From an uncultured Bacilli bacterium (lineage in GTDB: Bacteria > Bacillota_I > Bacilli_A > RFN20 > CAG-826), in NCBI GenBank assembly GCA_934162685.1, contig CAKPJO010000047.1, forward strand, positions 1 to 10,790: 10,790 bases of DNA. The letters are read 5' to 3'. Below, one piece after another: positions 1-6,475 of the stretch. The notes beneath the pieces are model-generated. The model was given only the letters and a program-made list of their open reading frames with translations, was not told the origin of the DNA and searched no databases. A program made the position numbers and the translations under genes. Position 1 is the first letter of the stretch, and each line of letters opens with the position of its first letter.

Positions 1-1
1 A

Positions 2-313
2 CTTTCATTTGCTACTGTTAACTCTAATGAAATTTGGTTTAGAGCTGGTGGCAAGATTGAAAATGGTATGACATATAGAATTACCTGTAATTATTATATT
101 ACAGAATCTAACAATCAAAGATTAATGTATAACATTGATAATGCTGATTTTAAAGAAATTGGTCCATCAACTGTCGGATATCATCAAGGCGTTATTGAAT
201 GGAAAATGCCAAAAGATGTTGATTTCTTCTCAATATTTACTCCAGGAGACTCAGGATTTGTTGGAACAGTTTATATTAACACTATTACTGTTGAACTTAT
301 TGGTATTAATTAA
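2..313 (+). CDS. C-terminal fragment of a beta-rich protein of unknown function (5' end outside window)
   Basis: The frame is open from the left edge of the window (first full codon at position 2) to TAA at 311-313, giving the last 103 residues of a longer protein. An internal ATG at 68 exists, but the frame continues upstream of it without a stop, so the true start is outside. The visible part alternates short hydrophobic and polar stretches with several aromatic residues (IWF, YNYY-like, IEW, DFFSIF) and has no recognisable catalytic motif. That pattern fits a beta-sandwich domain such as a carbohydrate-binding module or the tail of an extracellular or lipoprotein component, but I cannot assign a family. 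Its position just ahead of two glycosidase genes makes a role in sugar capture plausible; this is inference from context only. Confidence 0.6.
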   Translation, partial: LSFATVNSNEIWFRAGGKIENGMTYRITCNYYITESNNQRLMYNIDNADFKEIGPSTVGYHQGVIEWKMPKDVDFFSIFTPGDSGFVGTVYINTITVELIGIN

Positions 314-320
314 TTAAATT
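291..320 (+). promoter_or_regulatory. Weak candidate promoter ahead of the glycosidase cluster
   Basis: TTGAAC (291-296) and TAAATT (315-320) are separated by 18 bases and each matches the sigma-A consensus at four of six positions. If used, transcription would begin just before the hairpin at 331-363, placing that hairpin in the leader of the glycosidase mRNA. The surroundings are AT-rich, so a chance match is likely. Confidence 0.2.
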
Positions 321-330
321 AAGCAAAAAA

Positions 331-363
331 GAGTTGGGTGGATTTTCACCATCCACCTAACTC
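331..363 (+). terminator. Strong hairpin between the upstream gene and the glycosidase cluster, probable terminator
   Basis: GAGTTGGGTGGA (331-342) pairs with TCCACCTAACTC (352-363) over 12 positions with a single G-T wobble and a nine-base loop. On the plus strand it is followed by the imperfect T-rich stretch ATTCATTTT (364-372). On its left side is a run of six A (325-330), so the structure looks like a better terminator for minus-strand transcripts. It sits 17 bases after the upstream stop codon, as expected for the end of that gene. Only 27 bases separate it from the next start codon, so readthrough may also feed the glycosidase cluster. Confidence 0.65.
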
Positions 364-390
364 ATTCATTTTGTAGTAAGGAACATGATT

Positions 391-1887
391 ATGAAAAAAA
401 TATTAAAAGATTTAAAACGTCGTATATCTTTAAATAGAAATCGACTATTAGACCATATATATCAATCAAGCGATGTGTTTACTCAAGGCGGTTCGTGGCC
501 AGGAGATTTTGAAGGTCGTGATGTTTTAGCACTAACATCTTTATATTTTGCTTTAGATGGCTATAACGACGAACAAGAAAGTATTTTGTGTCAATTAAAA
601 GATTTGTTTAACCATATTCCTGAGCATACTAATAAGTATGGCTATTTTGGTGAACCATTTAATGGGGAGTTTGTTGATGAACAACAAGTATCTGGAAACT
701 CTTGGTTTTTACGTGCATTAATTAATTATTATTATATTAGTAAAGATGAAAAGTATTTAAAACAAATACAATCAATTGTGAAACAATTTTTAATTCCAAT
801 TGCACCTTTTTATGATCATTATCCAACCTCAAAAAGAGAAAAAGGTGGAGTAGGTGGAAAATTAGAAGGCTCATTTATAGATGGTTGGAAATTGTCCACT
901 GATGTGGGATGTGCTTTTATCATGATGGATGGTATGACTAAAGCATATGAAGTAACCAAAGACAAAGAATTGAAAAAAGCTATTGAAAAAATAATCGGAA
1001 ATTTTTTGACAATTGATTATATTAATTTAGAATGTCAAACACATGCAACATTATCATGTGCAAGAGGCATTTTACGTTTTTATAATTTGACCCAAGATAA
1101 AAAATATTTGGATATTGTAGAAAAAATATTTAAAAACTACGTTTCTTTAGGTATGACCTATGATTATTCCAATATTAATTGGTTTAAAAGAGAAGATACT
1201 TGGACAGAACCATGTTGTGTTATTGATAGCATGATTTTAACAAAAGAATTATATTTAATTACAAAAGAAAATAAATATTTAGATATGTTTAATCGCATTT
1301 ATGAAAATTCTATTAGAACTTTCCAACGTAACAATGGTGGAGCGGGATGCTCAACTTGTGCCACTCATACACATTATGAAATGAAAATGTTCTTATATGA
1401 AGCTTATTTTTGTTGCACTATGCGTTTAGGTGATGGTTTTGGTAATATCGCAGATTTTGCAGTTATTAAGGATAAAGATAATTATATTGTCCCATTTGCT
1501 TGCGCAGTTAGTTATGAAGATGAAGAATGTTCTTTTAGTGTTGATGCTGAATTTTATGAAACACATAAAATAACTATTGATGTAAATAAAACAGTTAATA
1601 AGACCCTTCTAATACGCTTGCCAAGCAATGCTTATGTTGAAGGATTAGAAGAAAAAGATGGATTTGTTATAATTTCTTTATCAAATAAAGAAAGAATTGA
1701 ATTAAATGTAAAAATAAATTTAGTAGATGAAAACCATCTAGAATTTTATGGTGATATGTTATTAACAAGAAAAGAAGAAAATATTGAACCTAGTTTTTTA
1801 ATTAATAATAAAGTATATTCATACATATATGATAGTTCAAAATATAGTGAAGAAGAACTAAAAAAGAAGGTACAATATGTTAGATAA
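391..1887 (+). CDS. Compact GH127/DUF1680-like glycosidase (beta-L-arabinofuranosidase-like)
   Basis: Predicted cytoplasmic glycoside hydrolase of 498 residues with no signal peptide. It looks like an (alpha/alpha)6-barrel protein of the DUF1680 clan (GH127/GH146). Support comes from the metal/nucleophile pattern of that clan: Glu273-Pro-Cys275 in TWTEPCCVID, and a Cys341-Cys342 pair in YFCCTMRLGDGFG. These correspond to the Zn-binding Glu-x-Cys and Cys-Cys of HypBA1, where the first Cys of the pair is the nucleophile. His218, followed by a helix and then KKYLD, resembles the conserved His-Ala-x-Arg helix. A beta-rich tail follows from about residue 355. The protein is shorter than typical GH127 enzymes (about 650 residues). 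ATG 391 is preferred over ATG 385 because AAGGA (378-382) is 8 bases from it but only 2 from 385. The 3' end overlaps the next gene by 11 bases. The exact family and substrate (L-arabinofuranose or another sugar) are uncertain. Confidence 0.72.
   Translation: MKKILKDLKRRISLNRNRLLDHIYQSSDVFTQGGSWPGDFEGRDVLALTSLYFALDGYNDEQESILCQLKDLFNHIPEHTNKYGYFGEPFNGEFVDEQQVSGNSWFLRALINYYYISKDEKYLKQIQSIVKQFLIPIAPFYDHYPTSKREKGGVGGKLEGSFIDGWKLSTDVGCAFIMMDGMTKAYEVTKDKELKKAIEKIIGNFLTIDYINLECQTHATLSCARGILRFYNLTQDKKYLDIVEKIFKNYVSLGMTYDYSNINWFKREDTWTEPCCVIDSMILTKELYLITKENKYLDMFNRIYENSIRTFQRNNGGAGCSTCATHTHYEMKMFLYEAYFCCTMRLGDGFGNIADFAVIKDKDNYIVPFACAVSYEDEECSFSVDAEFYETHKITIDVNKTVNKTLLIRLPSNAYVEGLEEKDGFVIISLSNKERIELNVKINLVDENHLEFYGDMLLTRKEENIEPSFLINNKVYSYIYDSSKYSEEELKKKVQYVR
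1864..1870 (+). promoter_or_regulatory. Ribosome binding site of the GH78-like gene, inside the upstream gene
   Basis: AAGAAGG lies six bases before ATG 1877 and inside the last codons of the preceding glycosidase gene. It supports a start that overlaps the upstream stop codon by 11 bases and hence translational coupling of the two glycosidases. Confidence 0.65.
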
Positions 1888-4150
1888 TTATTTTTTAAAA
1901 GCAAAACCGATCTATCCTAATTCGCTTATTGAAGAAATGAATGTTTCTTTGTTCTTTGTTAGTGAAGTTGAAATTACAAATGTAGCTAAATTAGTAATTA
2001 CTGCAAACAATTTATATCGTATTTTTGATAATGGAAATCTTTTAGGATATGGACCAGCTCGAGCGGCACATGATTATTATCGTGTTGATAGTTACGGACT
2101 TAATAAAGGAAAACATCATATTGTCATTGAGCATGTTTATTACCATTGTAATAATTATTGTTCCACAAATACAAAACCATTTTTACAATGTGAAATTATA
2201 GAAGATAAAAATGTCTTAGCATTTACAAGTAATCCAAAAGATTTTAAATGTTTTCTAAATACTACAAGATATCAACGTGTTACACGTTTATCTTATCAAA
2301 GAGCGTTTTCAGAATCTTATCATTTTACTAGCAATTTGATGGATTTTTATAAAGGAATAAACAATACTTTTAAAATGTTAGAAACCGATATAGTAGAAAA
2401 TAAAAATTTATTAAATCGCAATGTTGATTATCCTAAATTAAAAGCACTAACTTTTAAGCCTATTGAAGAAGGAACTTTTGAATATGATAGTTCCCTTAAG
2501 GCATATGATGATCGTTATATGCATAAAGAAAACTTAATGATTTTCCCAAAAGATACTTGGGAAGTAGATCCAAACGAATTTATTTCTAAATTAAAATATA
2601 AAGAAGAAAAAATAAAAGAGCTAATAAATGGAACATTTAAAACATATCGTTTACATTTTTCAAAAACAGGATTTATTTCTTTTGATATAACAGTCAAAGA
2701 AGATAGTGAATTTTATTTTATATTTGATGAGTTAGATTGGAGTAATGGTAAAAGTAAACCGATGGAAATTATTTTTTATCGTAACACTACTCATAATATC
2801 ATTTCTTATGAATGTAAAAAGGGCAATTATCAACATATTACTATTGAACCATATACTATGCAATTTATGCGTTTGGTTGTTAAAAAAGGTCATGTAAATG
2901 TTAATAATATTACATTTATTCCATATGAAAATCCTTTGATTGATGGAATAAAATATGAATTTGAAAATATAAAAATTAAATCAGTAATAGATGCCGCAGT
3001 TGCAACATTTGCGCAAAATGCTGTTGATATTTTAACAGATTGCCCTAGTAGAGAACGAGCGGGTTGGTTATGTGATTCTTATTTTACAGGTAAAAGTGAA
3101 ACATTAATAACCGGAAAAAATCTAGTGGAACATAACTTTTTAGAAAATTATGCGTTAATTGATCAATATAAAACATTACCTAAAGGAATGATACCAATGT
3201 GTTATCCAGGCGATCATCCGGATGGTGTATTTATTCCTAATTGGTCATTATGGTATATTTTGGAACTAAAAAATTATTTAGATAGAACACATGATAAGAA
3301 ACTTGTAGAAATGTCAAAAAACAAAATACTTGGTTTATTAGAATATTTTTCTCGTTTTGAAAATGAATTAGGTTTATTAGAAAATTTAGAAAATTGGGTG
3401 TTTGTGGAATGGTCTAAAGCTAATGATGATGATTTTATTAAAGGGGTTAACTTTCCATCAAACATGTTATATGCTAAAGCATTAGAAGATGCTGCTATAT
3501 TGCTAAATGATAATAATTTATTGCTTAAATCTCAAAAAATAAAAGAAGCAATTGAACAATATAGTTTTAACGAGGAATTTTATATTGATAATATGATTAG
3601 AAATGATAAAAAAGAGTTTATTAAGACTGATCATATTACAGAAACATGTCAATATTATGCTTTTTATTTTCATATTGCAACAAAAGAAAATCATAAAGAA
3701 TTATTTGAAAGAATGGTAACAAAATTTGGGCCAACAAGAGATTATGAAAAAACATATCCAAATGTTTATAAATCTAATGTTTTTATTGGTGATTATTTGC
3801 GCTTAATGATTTTACTTGAATATGGATTATCTAACGAAGTATATAAAGAAACTGTAGATTATTTCTATGAAATGGCTAAAATTACAGGCACATTATGGGA
3901 ACATGATTCTCCAAGTGCTAGTTTGAATCATGGATTAACTAGTAGCATTTTCAACATTATTTGTGGAGCGTGTTTTGGCTTAATTAGAATTGATTTGCAA
4001 GAAAAAATCATATATATGAATGAAAATCATATAAAAGAAAATTGTATGATTGGAGTCGCAGGAATTGAGATTAAAAACGCTAAAGGAACTATAACTATCA
4101 AAGCTCCAAATGAGTTTGAGATTAAGTATTTAGATAAAAATATTTTGTAA
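1877..4150 (+). CDS. GH78-family alpha-L-rhamnosidase-like glycosidase
   Basis: Predicted cytoplasmic inverting glycosidase of 757 residues without a signal peptide. The N-terminal beta-sandwich carries the GH78-type stretch DNGNLLGYGPARAA near residues 51-64 and an aromatic/His-rich strand to about 95. A further beta region extends to about 350. The (alpha/alpha)6 catalytic domain begins near 365 and contains TDCPSRERAGW (387-397). Asp388, Glu393 and Asp400 have the same spacing as Asp567, Glu572 and Asp579, the active-site acids of Bacillus RhaB. TLWEH (672-676) supplies Glu675, equivalent to the general base Glu841, and His685 lies in SLNH. Trp507 and Trp512 probably line the pocket. A short C-terminal beta domain follows 710. 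All key residues are present, so the enzyme should be active. GH78 relatives can act on sugars other than L-rhamnose, so substrate identity is less sure than family. It overlaps the GH127-like gene and sits 4 bases before the regulator gene. Confidence 0.83.
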   Translation: MLDNYFLKAKPIYPNSLIEEMNVSLFFVSEVEITNVAKLVITANNLYRIFDNGNLLGYGPARAAHDYYRVDSYGLNKGKHHIVIEHVYYHCNNYCSTNTKPFLQCEIIEDKNVLAFTSNPKDFKCFLNTTRYQRVTRLSYQRAFSESYHFTSNLMDFYKGINNTFKMLETDIVENKNLLNRNVDYPKLKALTFKPIEEGTFEYDSSLKAYDDRYMHKENLMIFPKDTWEVDPNEFISKLKYKEEKIKELINGTFKTYRLHFSKTGFISFDITVKEDSEFYFIFDELDWSNGKSKPMEIIFYRNTTHNIISYECKKGNYQHITIEPYTMQFMRLVVKKGHVNVNNITFIPYENPLIDGIKYEFENIKIKSVIDAAVATFAQNAVDILTDCPSRERAGWLCDSYFTGKSETLITGKNLVEHNFLENYALIDQYKTLPKGMIPMCYPGDHPDGVFIPNWSLWYILELKNYLDRTHDKKLVEMSKNKILGLLEYFSRFENELGLLENLENWVFVEWSKANDDDFIKGVNFPSNMLYAKALEDAAILLNDNNLLLKSQKIKEAIEQYSFNEEFYIDNMIRNDKKEFIKTDHITETCQYYAFYFHIATKENHKELFERMVTKFGPTRDYEKTYPNVYKSNVFIGDYLRLMILLEYGLSNEVYKETVDYFYEMAKITGTLWEHDSPSASLNHGLTSSIFNIICGACFGLIRIDLQEKIIYMNENHIKENCMIGVAGIEIKNAKGTITIKAPNEFEIKYLDKNIL

Positions 4151-4154
4151 AATT

Positions 4155-5003
4155 ATGGAACTAGAATTTCATATCGAGCGACTTAATAGATTACTAAAAA
4201 GCTTTTATCAATTAACAGGAATACGTATAGTTATTTTTGATATTAATCATCAAGAAATTGCTTCATTTCCTAATTATAATTGTGATTTTTGTAAAGTAAT
4301 TCAAAACAATAAATATGGTTACAGTTGTTGTAATAAATCTAATACTAAAGCATTTGAGCATTGTTTAGAAAGTGATGATTTATATATTTATAATTGTCAT
4401 GCTGGATTAATAGAAGCAATGATTAATTTAAAAATAGATAACACTATTGTTGGCTTTATCATGTTTGGACAAATAAGTAATATTGCTAATAAAGAGGAAA
4501 GATATAATAATTTATCTAATAAAACAAGAAAGAATTTAAATATTTCTTTTTCGAAAGAGTTATCTGATAAACTGATATATATTGATGAAGAAAAACTAAA
4601 TAGTGTATCTATAATATTATTAGCATTAGCTAAATACGCAATCAGTGAGAAAATGGTATCCATTCAACAAGAACAATTTATTAGTAGTTTAAATAAATTC
4701 ATAGAGGAAAATATTCAAGATAACACATTAACAGTGAATACATTTTTAGAACATTTTCATATGTCAAAGACTTGCTTTTATGTATCAATGGATAAGTTTG
4801 TTGGTATGAGTCTTGCTAGGTATTTGAAAACAAAAAGATTAGAATATGCTAAAAAATTATTAGAAAATAGTGATATTAGCTTAATTGATTTGACATCAAA
4901 AGTTGGTTTTAATGATTATAATTATTTTTGCCGTGTATTTAAAAAGAGTGTTCATATGTCCGCAAAAGAATATAGAAAAACTGTACGGAAAAAATTACAG
5001 TAA
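4155..5003 (+). CDS. AraC-family transcriptional regulator with N-terminal PocR sensor domain
   Basis: DNA-binding regulator of 282 residues. Residues about 5-165 resemble the PocR ligand-binding domain: cysteines at 43, 46, 58, 59, 70 and 81, the motif CHAGLIE (81-87) and VGFIMFGQI (99-107). Residues about 175-282 form the AraC double helix-turn-helix: a first HTH near 193-212 (VNTFLEHFHMSKTCFY) and a second near 241-262 ending in the typical GFNDYNYFCRVFKK, then SAKEYRK. The ATG is 4 bases after the upstream TAA with no good Shine-Dalgarno site, so it probably depends on translational coupling with the GH78-like gene. It most likely controls this locus. PocR domains are known in regulators responding to small hydroxylated compounds such as 1,2-propanediol; the ligand here is unknown. 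Its 3' end forms part of a terminator. Confidence 0.9.
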   Translation: MELEFHIERLNRLLKSFYQLTGIRIVIFDINHQEIASFPNYNCDFCKVIQNNKYGYSCCNKSNTKAFEHCLESDDLYIYNCHAGLIEAMINLKIDNTIVGFIMFGQISNIANKEERYNNLSNKTRKNLNISFSKELSDKLIYIDEEKLNSVSIILLALAKYAISEKMVSIQQEQFISSLNKFIEENIQDNTLTVNTFLEHFHMSKTCFYVSMDKFVGMSLARYLKTKRLEYAKKLLENSDISLIDLTSKVGFNDYNYFCRVFKKSVHMSAKEYRKTVRKKLQ

Positions 5004-5017
5004 ATCCGTACTTTTTT
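4983..5017 (+). terminator. Intrinsic terminator overlapping the 3' end of the regulator gene
   Basis: GTACGGA (4983-4989) pairs perfectly with TCCGTAC (5005-5011) and is followed directly by six T (5012-5017). The left arm is coding sequence of the regulator and the TAA stop (5001-5003) lies in the 15-base loop. A second, mutually exclusive stem, CTGTA (4981-4985) with TACAG (4996-5000), shares bases with the left arm. It would end the glycosidase-regulator transcript and separate it from the metabolic cluster downstream. Confidence 0.72.
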
Positions 5018-5022
5018 AAATA

Positions 5023-5036
5023 TAAAAGCGCTTGCA
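5023..5036 (+). promoter_or_regulatory. cre-like / LacI-family operator-like site upstream of the isomerase
   Basis: TAAAAGCGCTTGCA fits the Gram-positive catabolite-responsive element TGNAANCGNWNNCA at all fixed positions except A for G at position 2. The core AAGCGCTT is a perfect palindrome typical of CcpA and other LacI-family operators. It lies 37 bases before the start codon of the first metabolic gene, a position suited to repression by CcpA or a local LacI-type repressor. A TATAAA hexamer overlaps its left side (5021-5026) and another follows (5049-5054), but neither has a convincing -35 box. Confidence 0.5.
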
Positions 5037-5073
5037 TAATTAATAAAATATAAAGTGAAAGAAGGAAATAAAA

Positions 5074-6474
5074 ATGAAAAATACTTTTGCTTTATATTTT
5101 GGAAATCGTGGATTCATGCCTGCGGAATTAATTGCAGGGGCTAGAGAGGACATGGTTAAGGCGGTTACTGATGCTGGCTATAATTATATTATCATGGATG
5201 AGGCAGCAACAAGATATGGTGCGGTTGAAACACGGGATGAGGGACGCTTATATCATGATTGGTTAGAATCACATAAAGGAGAATTTGATGGCGTTATATT
5301 ATGCATGCCAATATTCATTGATGAAAATGGCGCAATTACAGCGCTTCGTGACGCTAATGTTCCAATTTTAATGCAAGCTTATCCAGATGAAATTGGTTTA
5401 ATGGACTTTGCGCATCGTCGTGATGCTTTTTGTGGGAAATTTTCTATTACTGATGTATTTAGTCAATATCATGTTCCTTTCACAGTTTTAAAACCACACG
5501 TTGTTCATCCTTTAACTAAAGAGTTTAGACAAAATTTGGATGATTTTGCGGCTATTTGTCGTGTGGTAAAAGGAATGAAAAGATTTACCATTGGTTGTAT
5601 TGGAGCAAGAACAACAGCTTTTAAAACAGTGCGTTTTGATGAAGTGGCTTTAGAAAAGTATGGAATTACTGTAGAAAGTTTTGATTTATCGGAATTATTT
5701 CATAAAGTAGATGAATTAGATAATAATGATGAAAAAGTTATTGAAAAAGTTATTCGCTTAAAAGGATATACTAATTTCTCACTTGTACCAGATGAAAGAA
5801 TGTTAACTCTTGCTAAAGTTTCTGTAGCTATTGATCAATATATTGAAGAATATCATTTAGATGCAATAACTTTAAGATGCTGGAATGAAATGGAAACATA
5901 TTATCGTGTATGTCCATGTGTATTATTATCAGAATTAAACGATCGAGGAATCGTTGCATCTTGTGAAATAGATTTATGTAGTGCGATTACAATGCGTGCG
6001 ATGAATCTAGCAAGTGGTTTACCAACAGCGTGTTTGGATTGGAATAACAATTATGGTAATGATTTAAATAAAGTTATTTTATTCCATTGTGGCCCAGTTG
6101 CTCAATCATTAATGGAAGGAAAAGGTTTAGTAACTGAACATAAGATGTTTGCAAAATGTGACCCGGGTTCTGGATGGGGATGTAACGAAGGACGTATTAA
6201 AGCATTTCCTATGACTTTTGCAAACTGTAAGACTGAAGATGGAAAACTTATAATTTATTCTTCGGAAGCGGAATTTACAGGTGAACCAATTGAAAAGACT
6301 TATTTTGGATGTGGTGGAGTAGCAAATATTCCAGATTTACAAAATAAATTAATTCGCTTAGCACGTGGTGGATTTAAACATCATACTACCGTTGGTGTTG
6401 GACATATGAAAGATATTTTAACTGAGGCATTTTCCACTTATTTACATTATGATGTAGTGGATATTGATAAATAG
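5074..6474 (+). CDS. L-fucose/L-arabinose isomerase-superfamily sugar isomerase
   Basis: Predicted cytoplasmic, metal-dependent aldose-ketose isomerase of 466 residues, first gene of the metabolic cluster. GAAGGA (5061-5066) is 7 bases before the ATG. It resembles the fucose-isomerase-like group (COG2407 type): an N-terminal Rossmann-like region from about 1-165 (EFDGVILCMPIF, 70-81), a second alpha/beta domain with FTIGCIGART (171-180), and an acidic C-terminal active site. Candidate metal or catalytic residues are Glu272 in RCWNEME, Glu298 and Asp300 in ASCEIDL, and Asp322 in CLDWNN. His338 in FHCGP and the His-rich stretch 436-444 may also contribute. The order isomerase-kinase-aldolase argues for conversion of the sugar released by the glycosidases to its ketose. 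Substrate could be L-rhamnose, L-fucose, D-arabinose, L-arabinose or another aldose; the superfamily also includes sulfoquinovose isomerases. The gene's 5' part is visibly more GC-rich than its neighbours. Confidence 0.82.
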   Translation: MKNTFALYFGNRGFMPAELIAGAREDMVKAVTDAGYNYIIMDEAATRYGAVETRDEGRLYHDWLESHKGEFDGVILCMPIFIDENGAITALRDANVPILMQAYPDEIGLMDFAHRRDAFCGKFSITDVFSQYHVPFTVLKPHVVHPLTKEFRQNLDDFAAICRVVKGMKRFTIGCIGARTTAFKTVRFDEVALEKYGITVESFDLSELFHKVDELDNNDEKVIEKVIRLKGYTNFSLVPDERMLTLAKVSVAIDQYIEEYHLDAITLRCWNEMETYYRVCPCVLLSELNDRGIVASCEIDLCSAITMRAMNLASGLPTACLDWNNNYGNDLNKVILFHCGPVAQSLMEGKGLVTEHKMFAKCDPGSGWGCNEGRIKAFPMTFANCKTEDGKLIIYSSEAEFTGEPIEKTYFGCGGVANIPDLQNKLIRLARGGFKHHTTVGVGHMKDILTEAFSTYLHYDVVDIDK

Positions 6475-6475
6475 T

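Noticed and set aside
135..317. Small open frame inside the 3' end of the first gene
   Set aside because: It runs in another frame of a longer open gene, has no ribosome binding site and encodes a low-complexity Leu/Ile-rich product.
385..390. ATG 385 as start of the GH127-like gene
   Set aside because: The Shine-Dalgarno AAGGA ends only two bases before it, while ATG 391 has an 8-base spacing.
2515..4663. Short antisense open frames at 2515-2697, 3274-3465 and 4397-4663
   Set aside because: They lie opposite well-supported genes with recognisable motifs, lack ribosome binding sites and have the composition expected of shadow frames.
5074..6474. Sulfoquinovose isomerase as the main call
   Set aside because: The superfamily includes such enzymes, but no sulfoquinovosidase or sulfo-sugar gene is present and the glycosidases point to rhamnose- or arabinose-type sugars.
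6464..6475. TTG start for the FGGY kinase that would overlap the isomerase by 11 bases
   Set aside because: ATG 6476 directly follows the isomerase stop and places the GLDIGTTG motif at the usual distance from the N-terminus; TTG 6464 is possible but less supported.
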